38,649 nt of DNA from an uncultured Clostridia bacterium (GCA_934177725.1 CAKPPO010000018.1:1-38649), one strand, 5' to 3'; positions 22,904 to 32,089 are shown, counted from the stretch's first letter. The notes: generated by a model from the sequence alone, not told the origin. Numbers and translations: made by a program.

Positions 22904-23840
22904 GGAAGCAAAAAAAATACAAATCATTAGTGAGGCAAAAGAAAAAATAGCAACCGAAATAATAACTGCACAAATCGAGGCAACGGAAAGAAACGAAAAA
23001 ATTGAACAAGCACAAATATCAGATATAATATCAAAATATGGTGAGTTGCAGGCAGATGGAGATACAATTATTTTAAAAGATTCAAATGAAAAGGTAAATT
23101 TATCTGATATATATAAAGGAGATATAGCAAATACAGGAAGCTACAGTGAATTAAAAGCACAAAATGAATTGCTAAAACAGCAACTTGAAGATGCTTCAAA
23201 ATCGCAAAGTGAAGCAAATAAAGAACTAAGCGAATTAAAAGAGGTATTATCACAAACGACAGCAACATCAGATAAAATTTTAAAAGATTATACAGCATAC
23301 AAAGATGGAAAATTAATAGTAGGTACAATAGAGAACAGAGGAAATCAAAGTGATTGGATTCCTACAACTTCAGAAACGAAGGTATATGAAGCTGGATATT
23401 ATCCTTCAAGCTGGACTGTAAGTACAAATAATGCATATAATGAAGGCGTAAATAATAGCACAGGTAAAATTATTTTTTCACAAACTAATGGAAATGGATC
23501 TAGTCGTTATAATCCTTATATTGATTTAAACTATTTTCAATATATAAGTAGTGCAAATACGGGAAAATATGGAACAATAGTTAAAGTAAAAACATTAAAA
23601 GATTGTAAAGGATATGCTCAAATTAGAGGTGTAGGTATTTCATCTGCTAATGGTACATTAAGCCTTACATCAACAGGTCATACTAATCACACATATGCTT
23701 CAAATATAACACATGCTTTTAGTTTTAAAAGTGGTGATACACTAACTATTACAGCTGCGAGTGATAATGCTGCTATTCATTTAATGAATAATATTGAATT
23801 TTCAGCGACTTTAGTAAATTGTGGATGGACTACCGAATAG
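22782..23840 (+). CDS. Prepilin-like surface protein 1 with coiled coil and tail-fibre-like module
   Basis: The 352-residue product begins MRKQRGITLVALVVTIVVL: a short basic leader, a glycine and a hydrophobic helix as in type IV prepilins and pseudopilins, although residue five after the glycine is alanine, not glutamate. Residues 40-115 are helical and charged, 121-157 form a predicted coiled coil with heptad leucines (ELKAQNELLKQQLEDA), 161-183 (ATSDKILKDYTAYKDGKLIV) resemble the repeat of phage tail proteins with the pattern DIL.GKTAYV.G..V.GT, and 190-352 form a Ser/Thr/Asn/Gly-rich, beta-type C-terminal domain. It is likely anchored in the membrane and exposed outside. No pilus assembly genes are nearby. 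It has its own promoter and palindrome. Confidence 0.75.
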   Translation: MRKQRGITLVALVVTIVVLIILAGISISLLLGDNGIITKAKEAKKIQIISEAKEKIATEIITAQIEATERNEKIEQAQISDIISKYGELQADGDTIILKDSNEKVNLSDIYKGDIANTGSYSELKAQNELLKQQLEDASKSQSEANKELSELKEVLSQTTATSDKILKDYTAYKDGKLIVGTIENRGNQSDWIPTTSETKVYEAGYYPSSWTVSTNNAYNEGVNNSTGKIIFSQTNGNGSSRYNPYIDLNYFQYISSANTGKYGTIVKVKTLKDCKGYAQIRGVGISSANGTLSLTSTGHTNHTYASNITHAFSFKSGDTLTITAASDNAAIHLMNNIEFSATLVNCGWTTE

Positions 23841-23954
23841 TATAAATGTATAATGAATGCTATTAGAGTATATTTATATAAATATAAAAAAGTAACTTGT
23901 AAATACTAGTTAGTTATTATGTAAAAAGGTAAACAAATAATTATGCATATTCCA

Positions 23955-23983
23955 TTGAATATTTTTATATGAAAAATTATAAT
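23955..23983 (+). promoter_or_regulatory. Promoter of the second pilin-like gene
   Basis: TTGAAT (23955-23960) and TATAAT (23978-23983) have a 17-base spacer, 33 bases before the chosen start. So the second gene can be expressed on its own, and no palindrome like that of the first gene is present. No clear terminator follows the first pilin gene. Confidence 0.65.
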
Positions 23984-23998
23984 TTTTTTAGAATAAAG

Positions 23999-24138
23999 AG
24001 GGAGGAACAAAAGAAAATGAGAAAACAAAGAGGTATAACATTAGTTGCATTAGTAGTAACAATAGTAGTACTAATTATTTTAGCGGGAATAAGTATAAGT
24101 TTATTATTAGGGGATAACGGAATAATAACAAAAGCAAA
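23999..24138 (+). repeat. 140-bp direct repeat, copy 2 (start of pilin gene 2)
   Basis: Second copy of the segment at 22764-22903, with two silent differences (codon 4 and codon 34). The repeat begins exactly at the ribosome binding site and ends at codon 40, after which the two proteins diverge completely. Confidence 0.95.
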
Positions 24139-24856
24139 AATGGCAAAGGAAAACATGGAGATTGCAAAAGTAGAAGAAGAAAAAGAACTAAATGAATTAT
24201 ATGAGCAGATAGAAACAAAGTCAGAAACATTAACAGAAAATAATGAAAATTCAATAGATAAACTTATGGAATTTAGAAGAAGAATAGCAACAGCAATAAC
24301 AAACCAAGGAGTGAATACAGATGAGAATGCAACAGTAGAAATAATGGAAGAAAATATAGGAAAGATATTAAAAGAAAATACTTCTGATGCGACAGCATCA
24401 AAAGAAGATATATTAGAAGGAAAAACAGCATGGGTTAATGGAGCAAAATTAATAGGCACTAATAAAGGATATGAAGCAGGAATAAATGATTCGGTTCATA
24501 AAACTTATCCAGAAAAACTAAAAAACAATTTTAAGTGCTTATACAATAGTAATGTTAGAACGCATACATTTGGTTCTGACCAGAGTTATTCATATACCTA
24601 TGGTAGTGAAAACACAACGTCAATATATGTAATTGCTATATGTTATTCTCAAAATAATGCAAAGACATCTACGTCATCTATCAAAATTACAGGATTAGGA
24701 GAAAAGCTTGAATATAGTAATAACAATAATGGTAATACATCATTTGCATATGGAATGTATAAGTTAGAACCAGGAGATACATTGACAGGTATAATGTGGA
24801 ATGCCAATAATTATTGTACATATATTTTTAGTGTATATAAAATATTAGAAATATAG
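24017..24856 (+). CDS. Prepilin-like surface protein 2 with tail-fibre-like modules
   Basis: The 279-residue product shares its first 40 residues with the preceding protein, including the leader and hydrophobic helix. Then come a charged helical region (41-85), RRRIATAITNQGVNTDENAT (about 88-106) continuing into MEENIGKI, and ATASKEDILEGKTAWVNGAK (about 125-144) ending in LIGT. Both of these are patterns that I know from phage tail and fibre proteins of Firmicutes. The C-terminal 120 residues are Tyr/Ser/Asn-rich and different from those of protein 1. I start it at 24017, 11 bases after GGAGG and at the position matching protein 1; an in-frame ATG at 23969 lies upstream of that site and in the promoter region. 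A terminator follows. Confidence 0.75.
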   Translation: MRKQRGITLVALVVTIVVLIILAGISISLLLGDNGIITKAKMAKENMEIAKVEEEKELNELYEQIETKSETLTENNENSIDKLMEFRRRIATAITNQGVNTDENATVEIMEENIGKILKENTSDATASKEDILEGKTAWVNGAKLIGTNKGYEAGINDSVHKTYPEKLKNNFKCLYNSNVRTHTFGSDQSYSYTYGSENTTSIYVIAICYSQNNAKTSTSSIKITGLGEKLEYSNNNNGNTSFAYGMYKLEPGDTLTGIMWNANNYCTYIFSVYKILEI

Positions 24857-24874
24857 CTTTATATGGGAGAAAAT

Positions 24875-24906
24875 AAAAGATAGAATAATTTTCTATCTTT
24901 TTATTT
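24875..24906 (+). terminator. Rho-independent terminator after pilin gene 2
   Basis: AAAAGATAGAA (24875-24885) pairs perfectly with TTCTATCTTTT (24891-24901) around a five-base loop, followed by T-rich sequence. Confidence 0.85.
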
Positions 24907-24974
24907 TATAGAAATATTTTTATAAATAATGCATTATTTTAGATTTGCAAAAACTTAAAAAATCTTAAAAAAAG

Positions 24975-25003
24975 TTGCACTAAAAAAATAGGTTTGATAT
25001 AAT
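24975..25003 (+). promoter_or_regulatory. Promoter of MFS transporter 1
   Basis: TTGCAC (24975-24980) and TATAAT (24998-25003) have a 17-base spacer, with TG two bases before the -10 box as in extended -10 promoters. The leader is about 25 bases. Confidence 0.7.
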
Positions 25004-25033
25004 ACAAAAAACAAATGAAAATAGGAGAAAATG

Positions 25034-26326
25034 ATGGAAACACTACAAGAAACAAAAGAACTGACAAAAGAGGAAATTAAATTACAAGAAAAAAAGAAAA
25101 ATAATATAGAACTTTACAAAATATATCGCATTTTTTCATGGGATTTATTATTTTATTATGCAATAATATATTTATTCTTAACAATAGAAAAAGGAATTTC
25201 ACCAGCACAAGTATTACAATTTGATGCATTTTATATATTATTTAAATTTCTAACACAAATACCATCTACATTAATTATACAGAAAGTAGGAAAACGAAAA
25301 AGCTTAATATTAGCAAATTTCATTTTAGCAATACATATCTTAATAATAATGTTTTCAATAAGTTTTAATATGTTGTTAGTATCTCAAGTGTTATGTGCAT
25401 TTTCATTTGTAATAAAGGCAACATGTGAAAGTGATATGTTATATGACTCATTAGAACATGGAGAAAAAAGAGGAATACAATTTGCAAAAATAGATGGAAA
25501 AGCATTTTCTAGATACTATTATGTAGATGCTGTTTCTGCTGTATTGTCCAGTTTTTTATTTGTAGTAAACCCATATATACCAATGGTAATATGTTTTATA
25601 ATATTATTAATAGCATTTATAGCATCTACAAAATTTGAAGAACTTTATAATGAAAAGGGAAAAATGCGAGTAAAAGAAGAAATTACAAACATAAGAATTT
25701 CTTTCAAAAATATATTAAAATCTAAAAGACTAAAATGCTTATTAATATTTAATGCAGTTTTTGTAGCTTTATTAAAAATTTTACAAAATCTAAGAAATAC
25801 AGTTTTAATAGATATAGGCGTTCCAGAACAGTATTTTGGAATTATATTTGCAGTACTTGGAATTATAACAGGAATTGCTGCAAGAAATCAAGGAAGAATT
25901 CATAAAAAATACAGAAATAGAACTTTAGCATTTTTATCAATACCAATGGCAGTTTCGTGCTTAATGTTAGGAGTTATATTACTATGTAACTTTAATATAA
26001 AAGCATTAATAATATTAACACTAATATTATTTACTATACAATATGTAATGAAAGGCCCTTATTATGTACTAATAAAGCAATATTTTAATAATTTTACAAA
26101 TAGTGAAAAGAGAGTAAGAATTTCCACAGCCAATAATATAATTGAGAATGCAATCGCATCAATACTTGTTTTTACTGCTTCATACATATTAGATATCATA
26201 CCAACTGCATATACACTTATTATAATAGGGTGCATATTTATAGCTGGATTTGTATTATTACTAGATTATATGAGAACTAGAGTTGGGTTAAAGCCAGAAG
26301 AATATAGTAAAAAAGAAATCTTATAG
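25034..26326 (+). CDS. MFS transporter, paralogue 1
   Basis: The 430-residue membrane protein has about 12 hydrophobic helices in two halves. The MFS-type loop GKRKSLILANF between helices two and three (about residue 87-98) and a second KKYRNRTLAF in the C-terminal half are visible. The ends are cytosolic and charged. The substrate is not predictable. It is a paralogue of the protein at 30646: both have IYRIFSWDLLF-type starts, similar loops and the same C-terminal sequence DYMRTR.GLKPEEY. I chose the second of two adjacent ATGs, six bases after AGGAG; the first (25031) is only three bases away from it. It lies between the pilin genes and glucan phosphorylase and has its own promoter. Confidence 0.85.
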   Translation: METLQETKELTKEEIKLQEKKKNNIELYKIYRIFSWDLLFYYAIIYLFLTIEKGISPAQVLQFDAFYILFKFLTQIPSTLIIQKVGKRKSLILANFILAIHILIIMFSISFNMLLVSQVLCAFSFVIKATCESDMLYDSLEHGEKRGIQFAKIDGKAFSRYYYVDAVSAVLSSFLFVVNPYIPMVICFIILLIAFIASTKFEELYNEKGKMRVKEEITNIRISFKNILKSKRLKCLLIFNAVFVALLKILQNLRNTVLIDIGVPEQYFGIIFAVLGIITGIAARNQGRIHKKYRNRTLAFLSIPMAVSCLMLGVILLCNFNIKALIILTLILFTIQYVMKGPYYVLIKQYFNNFTNSEKRVRISTANNIIENAIASILVFTASYILDIIPTAYTLIIIGCIFIAGFVLLLDYMRTRVGLKPEEYSKKEIL

Positions 26327-26409
26327 AAATTATATAATGATTAAAATAATAATTTATATTTAGTAAATAATAAATTTAAGAAATATTTTTATAAAAAACT
26401 AAAAAATAT

Positions 26410-26438
26410 TTGACAAATAAATAAAGTTAATAGATAAT
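26410..26438 (+). promoter_or_regulatory. Promoter of glucan phosphorylase
   Basis: A perfect TTGACA (26410-26415) and GATAAT (26433-26438) are separated by 17 bases; the leader is about 50 bases. No convincing terminator lies between the MFS gene and this promoter. Confidence 0.65.
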
Positions 26439-26495
26439 AAAAAATGAATTACTAAAAGATAAAATTTCATAATTTACAAAGGAGGAAAATATAAA

Positions 26496-29060
26496 ATGTA
26501 CGTGTTTAACAAAATAACTGTTAATCCACAATTACCTAAAAGAATTGAAAAAATAGAAAAAATCGCTAATAATTTATGGTGGTCTTGGAATACAGAATTT
26601 CTAAGCTTATTTAAACAAATAGATAGAGATTTATGGGAGATAGTAGAAAAAAATCCTATTAGATTCCTAAGACAAGTTTCTCAAGAAAGATTAGAAGAAG
26701 CTTCAAAAAGTATAGAATTTTTAAAGAAATATGATAAAGTTGTAGAAAATTTTGAAGCTTATCAAAATAGTAAAGCTACATGGTTTTCTAAAAATTATCC
26801 AGAAAATAAAAATGATATAATTGCATATTTTTCAGCTGAATATGGACTAGATCAAATCTTGTCTATCTATTCAGGAGGTTTAGGAATTTTATCTGGCGAT
26901 CATTTAAAATCAGCAAGTGATTTAGGAATTCCACTAGTTGCAGTAGGGTTATTATATAAAAATGGATATTTCCATCAAAAAATAAATGGATATGGAAACC
27001 AAGAAACAGAATATAGAAGAATAGATATAAATACACTTCCAATAAAACCAGTAAAAGGTGAAGATGGAAAAGACTTAATTATATATGTAAAATTCCCAAA
27101 AAGAAGACTATATTTAAAAGTATGGAGTGTTAATGTAGGTAGAGTAACTTTATATTTAATGGATTCAGATATAGAAGAAAATCATGAGGAATATAGAAAT
27201 ATTACAACTACTTTATACGGCGGAGACCAAGAAATGAGAATATCACAAGAAATAGTTCTTGGTATGGCAGGTGTAAGATTACTAAAAACTTTAGGGCTAC
27301 AACCAACTATATATCATATGAATGAAGGACATTCATCTTTCTTAATTTTGGAATTAATAAAAAATATGATGAAAGAAAAAGAAATATCATTTGAAATGGC
27401 AAAAGATATAGTATCTTCAAAAACTGTATTTACAACACATACACCAGTTCCAGCAGGAAATGATATTTTTCCATTAAGTTTAGTGGAAAAATATTTTAAG
27501 GATTATTGGGATAGATTTGGAATTACAAAAGAAGAATTCTTTAAAATGGGAATGGAACCAAATCCAAAGCCAAATGCAGGATTCAATATGGGAATTCTAG
27601 CTTTAAAAGTGGCAGGTAAGAAAAATGGAGTAAGTAAACTTCATGGCGCAGTATCAAGAGAATTATTTAATGATGTTTGGCCAGAAATTGCAGCAGATGA
27701 ATCTCCAATTACATATGTAACAAACGGAATTCATACATGTTCATGGCTTTCACCAAATTTAAAAGAATTATATAACAAATACTTAATGCCATATTGGCAA
27801 GATCATATTTATGAAGATGAAACATGGAAAAAAATAAATGACATTCCAAACGAAGAATTATGGAATGCACATAAGATAAGAAAACAAAAATTAATGGAAA
27901 AGGCAAAACAAAATATTACTGAAAGATTAAAGAGAAGCGGATATCGTTATGAAGAAATAAACGAGATTACTTCAAAATTAAATCCAAATGTATTAACAAT
28001 AGGTTTTGCAAGAAGATTTGCAACATATAAAAGAGCAACTTTATTATTTAGAGACCTAGAAAGAATAACACAAATAGTAAACAATCAAAATAGACCAGTT
28101 CAAATATTAATAGCTGGTAAAGCACATCCAGCTGACAAAGAAGGACAAGACTTAATAAAATATATACATGAAATATCAATGAAACCACAATTTAAAGGAA
28201 AAGTCTTCTTATTAGAAAACTATAATATGGAATTATCACGTTATCTAATAAGTGGTGTAGATGTATGGCTTAATACTCCAAGACGTCCAATGGAAGCGTC
28301 TGGTACAAGTGGACAAAAAGCATCTGTAAATGGAGCAGTAAACTTTAGTATTTTAGATGGCTGGTGGGCAGAAGGATATAATCAAAAAAATGGTTGGGCA
28401 ATAGGAACAAATGCAGAATATGAAAACTATGATATTCAAGATAATTGTGATAGTGAAAGCATTTATCAAACATTAGAAAATAAAATAGTTCCAGCATATT
28501 ATGAACAAGATGAAAAAGGAATATCTGCTAAATGGATGGAATATATGAAAAACTCTATAATATCTACAGGTGGAAAATATAGTACAGCAAGAATGCTTGT
28601 AGACTACACAAATAAACTTTATATGCCACTTGCTAACCTTTACCATAAACACTATGAAAACTTAGAAGAAGTTGCAAATTATAATAATTGGAAAAAAGAA
28701 CTATATAATAACTGGGAAGATATAGTGATAACTGAAGAAAACAATTTAGACAATATAACAATGGATGCAGGAAATAACATAGAAGTATCTTGCAAAGTAA
28801 AATTACCAAATATTGAGCCAGAAAATATAGAAGCACAAGTTTATTATGGAAGAATAAAAGAAAATGGAGTAGTAGAAAAAATAGCTGTTATTCCAATGTT
28901 AATGGTAGACTATGACGAAGAAGAAAGAATAGCTACATACAAAGCAAAAATAGAATTAACAACAGGTGGAGACTATGGTTACACATTCCGAGTTATGCCA
29001 AAACATGAAATGCTTTTAGATAGTGAAAACCTAAATTTAGTAAAATGGATAGTAAAATAG
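26496..29060 (+). CDS. glgP: Alpha-glucan (glycogen) phosphorylase, TIGR02094 type
   Basis: The enzyme releases glucose 1-phosphate from the ends of glycogen or maltodextrin with pyridoxal phosphate as cofactor. The 854-residue protein belongs to the bacterial/archaeal alpha-glucan phosphorylase type (GT35): the N-terminus reads NLWWSWNTEFLSLF (about 27-40), followed by AYFSAEYGLDQILSIYSGGL, the HMNEGHSSF region near residue 275, and the cofactor site EASGTSGQKASVNGAVNFS with Lys608 as the pyridoxal-binding lysine. The C-terminal part after 750 is a short beta-rich extension. The start follows AAAGGAGG. With the GH57 branching enzyme 5 kb away it implies a glycogen store; its product enters glycolysis. 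Confidence 0.95.
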   Translation: MYVFNKITVNPQLPKRIEKIEKIANNLWWSWNTEFLSLFKQIDRDLWEIVEKNPIRFLRQVSQERLEEASKSIEFLKKYDKVVENFEAYQNSKATWFSKNYPENKNDIIAYFSAEYGLDQILSIYSGGLGILSGDHLKSASDLGIPLVAVGLLYKNGYFHQKINGYGNQETEYRRIDINTLPIKPVKGEDGKDLIIYVKFPKRRLYLKVWSVNVGRVTLYLMDSDIEENHEEYRNITTTLYGGDQEMRISQEIVLGMAGVRLLKTLGLQPTIYHMNEGHSSFLILELIKNMMKEKEISFEMAKDIVSSKTVFTTHTPVPAGNDIFPLSLVEKYFKDYWDRFGITKEEFFKMGMEPNPKPNAGFNMGILALKVAGKKNGVSKLHGAVSRELFNDVWPEIAADESPITYVTNGIHTCSWLSPNLKELYNKYLMPYWQDHIYEDETWKKINDIPNEELWNAHKIRKQKLMEKAKQNITERLKRSGYRYEEINEITSKLNPNVLTIGFARRFATYKRATLLFRDLERITQIVNNQNRPVQILIAGKAHPADKEGQDLIKYIHEISMKPQFKGKVFLLENYNMELSRYLISGVDVWLNTPRRPMEASGTSGQKASVNGAVNFSILDGWWAEGYNQKNGWAIGTNAEYENYDIQDNCDSESIYQTLENKIVPAYYEQDEKGISAKWMEYMKNSIISTGGKYSTARMLVDYTNKLYMPLANLYHKHYENLEEVANYNNWKKELYNNWEDIVITEENNLDNITMDAGNNIEVSCKVKLPNIEPENIEAQVYYGRIKENGVVEKIAVIPMLMVDYDEEERIATYKAKIELTTGGDYGYTFRVMPKHEMLLDSENLNLVKWIVK

Positions 29061-29063
29061 ATT

Positions 29064-29090
29064 AAAAGAACTAGAAAATCTAGTTCTTTT
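29064..29090 (+). terminator. Rho-independent terminator after glucan phosphorylase
   Basis: AAAAGAACTAG (29064-29074) and CTAGTTCTTTT (29080-29090) are perfect complements with a five-base loop and A/T runs on both sides. Confidence 0.85.
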
Positions 29091-29093
29091 CTA

Positions 29094-29122
29094 TTGAACA
29101 CGTAAATATTTAATGATATAAT
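29094..29122 (+). promoter_or_regulatory. Promoter of pyruvate kinase
   Basis: TTGAAC (29094-29099) and TATAAT (29117-29122) have a 17-base spacer, with TG just upstream of the -10 box. It begins four bases after the preceding terminator. Confidence 0.75.
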
Positions 29123-29168
29123 GCGTACGATAATAGTATAAAAAAGATTTTAGGAGGAAAAAGATTTT

Positions 29169-30608
29169 ATGAGAAAAACAAAAATAGTATGTACAATAGG
29201 ACCAGCTACGAAAGAAGTAGAGACATTGAAAAAATTAATATTGGCAGGAATGAATGTGGCAAGAATTAATTTTTCACATGGAAATTATGAAGATCAAAAG
29301 GTATATATAGAAAATGTAAAAAAAGCAAGAGAAGAGTTAAATGTGCCAGTAGCATTGTTACTAGATACACAGGGACCAGAAATAAGAACAGGGGTATTGG
29401 AACAAATGCCTGTGAAATTAAAAGCAAATGACATATTTACACTTGTAAACGAAGACATTATTGGTAATAACGAAAAAGTAAGTGTAACATATAAAGATTT
29501 ATATAAAGATATAGAAATAGGAACACAAATACTAATAGATGATGGAAAAATAGAATTAGAAGTTATAGAAATAAAAGGTAAAGATGTTGTATGTAAAGTA
29601 ACAAATGGCGGAATGCTTGGAAATAGAAAAAGCATTAACCTACCAGGAACACATGTTAACTTACCATCATTAAAAGAAAAAGATATTCAAGATTTAAAAG
29701 ATGGATGTATGGCAGATTTTGATTTTATAGCAGCATCATTTGTAAGAAGTGCAGAAGATGTAAAATCAATAAGGAAAGTATTAGATGAAAATGGTGGAAA
29801 AAACATACAAATAATTTCAAAAATAGAAAATCAAGAAGGAATAGATAATTTAGATGAAATTATAGAATTAAGTGACGGAATAATGGTAGCACGTGGCGAT
29901 TTAGGAGTAGAAATTCCATATTATGAAGTACCAATTATGCAAAAAAAATTCATTCAAAAATGTAACAATGCAGGAAAAATGGTAATAACAGCAACACAAA
30001 TGCTAGATTCTATGACAGAAAATCCAAACCCTACAAGAGCAGAAATTAGTGACGTTGCAAATGCAATATTTGATGTAACAGGAGCAATAATGCTATCTGG
30101 AGAAAGTGCAATGGGAAAATATCCTGTAAAATGTGTAGAAACAATGAATGAAATAGCAACTGCAGTAGAACAAAATATAAAATACTGGAAAAGGTTTACT
30201 AGAAGAGAATATGATTTATCAGATTTAGATTATGAATTCAATTTAAGCCATAGTGTAACATCAACAGCAATGGAAATGAAAGCAAAAGCAATATTTGCAT
30301 ATACAGAAACAGGAAATACACCAAGAATGGTAGCAAGTTTCTTACCAAGCTGTCCAATATATGCACTAACAAGCAATGAAAAAACATATAGACAATTAGC
30401 ACTTTCATGGAACACAACACCAATATTAATAAAAGGTAAAACAAAACCAAATGATATAATTTCAGCAGGAATAGAAGAAGCTAAAAAAAGAGAATACGTA
30501 AAAGAAGGAGATATAGTAGTTATAGCAGGTGGAGCTTCAATTGTATCTAGTAAAGATATGGGAGAGGACGCAATGAATAGAACAATTGGAGGAGTATTGA
30601 AAATTTAA
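29169..30608 (+). CDS. pyk: Pyruvate kinase
   Basis: Pyruvate kinase makes pyruvate and ATP from phosphoenolpyruvate. The 479-residue product has the standard barrel and C-terminal domain, without the extra PEP-utilising domain of some Bacillus enzymes. The motifs TKIVCTIGPA, INFSHGNYE, the catalytic-lysine region ISKIENQEG, the metal-binding MVARGDLGVEIP and TATQMLDSM are all intact. The start follows TAGGAGG. The second MFS gene begins 37 bases after the stop without a terminator between, so the two are likely one transcript. It completes the lower glycolysis set gap, pgk, tpiA, gpmI 20 kb away. Confidence 0.97.
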   Translation: MRKTKIVCTIGPATKEVETLKKLILAGMNVARINFSHGNYEDQKVYIENVKKAREELNVPVALLLDTQGPEIRTGVLEQMPVKLKANDIFTLVNEDIIGNNEKVSVTYKDLYKDIEIGTQILIDDGKIELEVIEIKGKDVVCKVTNGGMLGNRKSINLPGTHVNLPSLKEKDIQDLKDGCMADFDFIAASFVRSAEDVKSIRKVLDENGGKNIQIISKIENQEGIDNLDEIIELSDGIMVARGDLGVEIPYYEVPIMQKKFIQKCNNAGKMVITATQMLDSMTENPNPTRAEISDVANAIFDVTGAIMLSGESAMGKYPVKCVETMNEIATAVEQNIKYWKRFTRREYDLSDLDYEFNLSHSVTSTAMEMKAKAIFAYTETGNTPRMVASFLPSCPIYALTSNEKTYRQLALSWNTTPILIKGKTKPNDIISAGIEEAKKREYVKEGDIVVIAGGASIVSSKDMGEDAMNRTIGGVLKI

Positions 30609-30645
30609 AAGAAAATTTCAACAAAAGAATAATGAGGAATAAAGA

Positions 30646-31935
30646 ATGAAAAGTAGAAATGAATTAAATAAAATACGAAGAAAAAATGCAAAACTTTATC
30701 CAATATATAAAATGTTTTCTTGGGATTTACTGTTCTTTTATTCAATAGAGTTCTTATTTTACACAATAACAAAAAAAGTTACTGCTTCTGAAGTATTAGT
30801 AATAAATGGAATATATTTATTGTGTAGAATAATAATGCAAATACCAGCAGTAGCAATTACAGACCTTTTAGGAAAAAGAAAAAGTATAATTTTAGGAAAT
30901 ATAATGCTTATAATTTATATGTTAATTTTAATAATTGTTCCAGGTGCCATAGGAATAATTATTGCAAACTTAATTTTTTCTTTAGGATATAATATAAAAA
31001 CAATAGCAGAATCTAATTTGCTATATGATTCTGTGTCAACAAGAGGTGGTGAAGGGTTATACTCAAAATTGGATGCTAAAGGTGGTAGCCTATATTATAT
31101 ATTGGATGGTGTTGCATCATTAACAGCAGGATATTTATTTGTAATGAATAATTATTTACCAATGTTTGTTTGTTTAGGATTTATCATAATATCAACTATA
31201 TTGTCTTTCAAATTTGAAGATATATATGAAGTAAAGAAAGAAAAGAATATTAGCAGTGGATTAATACCTACATTAAAAGAATATAAACAAGACTTAAAAA
31301 CATCATTTAAATTTATATTAAAATCAAAAAGAATGAAAGCATTTATATTATTTCAAATAGTGTTTTATAGCTTAATTAGCATAATAGATACATATAATGG
31401 AGACTTACTAACAGATATAGGAATACCAGAAGAACAATATTCAATGATATTTGCAATATTAATTTTAATAGGAGGAATATCACTTTCTTTAAAAAAGCCT
31501 ATTGAAAAGAAATTTAAAAATAGGACATTAGCTTTTATATCATTGATGTATATAGGAGCATGTATTGTAATAGGTGCAATTTCAACTATGTATGCAGATA
31601 ATTTCATTATTCCAGTAATACTTGTAATGTATGTTATACAACGTATATCAACCTCAATTTGGTATATACTAGAATCAAAATACTTGAAGAACTTTACAAA
31701 TGAAGATATGAGAAACAAAATTACATTTACTTATGAATTTATAGGTGGAATTGCTGCAAGTATATTTTCAATATTAGGAGGATTATTACTAGAAGTTGCA
31801 AGTATTCAAAATGCATTTTTACTAGTAGGATTAATTGCTTTAGCTAGCATGGTTGTTACTTTGGATTATATGAGGACTAGATTTGGACTAAAACCAGAAG
31901 AATATAGAAAAGAAGATATAGAATTAAAAGTATAA
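30646..31935 (+). CDS. MFS transporter, paralogue 2
   Basis: The 429-residue protein has about 12 membrane helices and the loop GKRKSIILGN after helix two, as in the major facilitator superfamily. It is clearly a paralogue of the transporter at 25034: the starts (LYPIYKMFSWDLLFFY), the loop KFKNRTLAFISL and the end (DYMRTRFGLKPEEY) correspond, with roughly half of the residues matching by eye. The substrate is unknown; one possibility is a sugar or glycolytic product, because the two copies flank the phosphorylase and pyruvate kinase. It is transcribed with pyk and followed by three hairpins, the last of them a terminator. Confidence 0.85.
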   Translation: MKSRNELNKIRRKNAKLYPIYKMFSWDLLFFYSIEFLFYTITKKVTASEVLVINGIYLLCRIIMQIPAVAITDLLGKRKSIILGNIMLIIYMLILIIVPGAIGIIIANLIFSLGYNIKTIAESNLLYDSVSTRGGEGLYSKLDAKGGSLYYILDGVASLTAGYLFVMNNYLPMFVCLGFIIISTILSFKFEDIYEVKKEKNISSGLIPTLKEYKQDLKTSFKFILKSKRMKAFILFQIVFYSLISIIDTYNGDLLTDIGIPEEQYSMIFAILILIGGISLSLKKPIEKKFKNRTLAFISLMYIGACIVIGAISTMYADNFIIPVILVMYVIQRISTSIWYILESKYLKNFTNEDMRNKITFTYEFIGGIAASIFSILGGLLLEVASIQNAFLLVGLIALASMVVTLDYMRTRFGLKPEEYRKEDIELKV

Positions 31936-31974
31936 ATTTTGGTTTTTTATAAAATTTGAAAATTGTATAAAAAA

Positions 31975-32027
31975 GCGAGCCTAAGATTTTCTAGCAAATG
32001 TAAATTTTAAGAAAATCTAAGGCTCGC
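31975..32027 (+). repeat. 18-bp hairpin after MFS 2
   Basis: The arms at 31975-31992 (GCGAGCCTAAGATTTTCT) and 32010-32027 are complementary at 17 of 18 positions, with a 17-base loop. The arms are unusually GC-rich for this genome. It lacks a T-run, so it is not a simple terminator. Confidence 0.7.
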
Positions 32028-32037
32028 CATATTTATC

Positions 32038-32076
32038 TAGTACGGAAATTTCTCCTACTAGGAGAAATTTCCTACT
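32038..32076 (+). repeat. 18-bp hairpin with three-base loop
   Basis: GGAAATTTCTCCT (32044-32056) and AGGAGAAATTTCC (32060-32072) are perfect complements around ACT, and TAGTA/TACTA extend the stem beyond one bulged base. It lies between the preceding hairpin and the terminator. Confidence 0.7.
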
Positions 32077-32089
32077 ATATAAAAAAGTA

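Noticed and set aside
23969..24016. Longer start of pilin gene 2 with 16 extra residues
   Set aside because: The extra part would overlap the promoter -10 box and the ribosome binding site, and would put charged residues before the prepilin leader; the first gene has no such part.
22764..24138. CRISPR-like or satellite repeats
   Set aside because: There are only two copies, over 1.2 kb apart, and each covers a ribosome binding site and the start of a gene.
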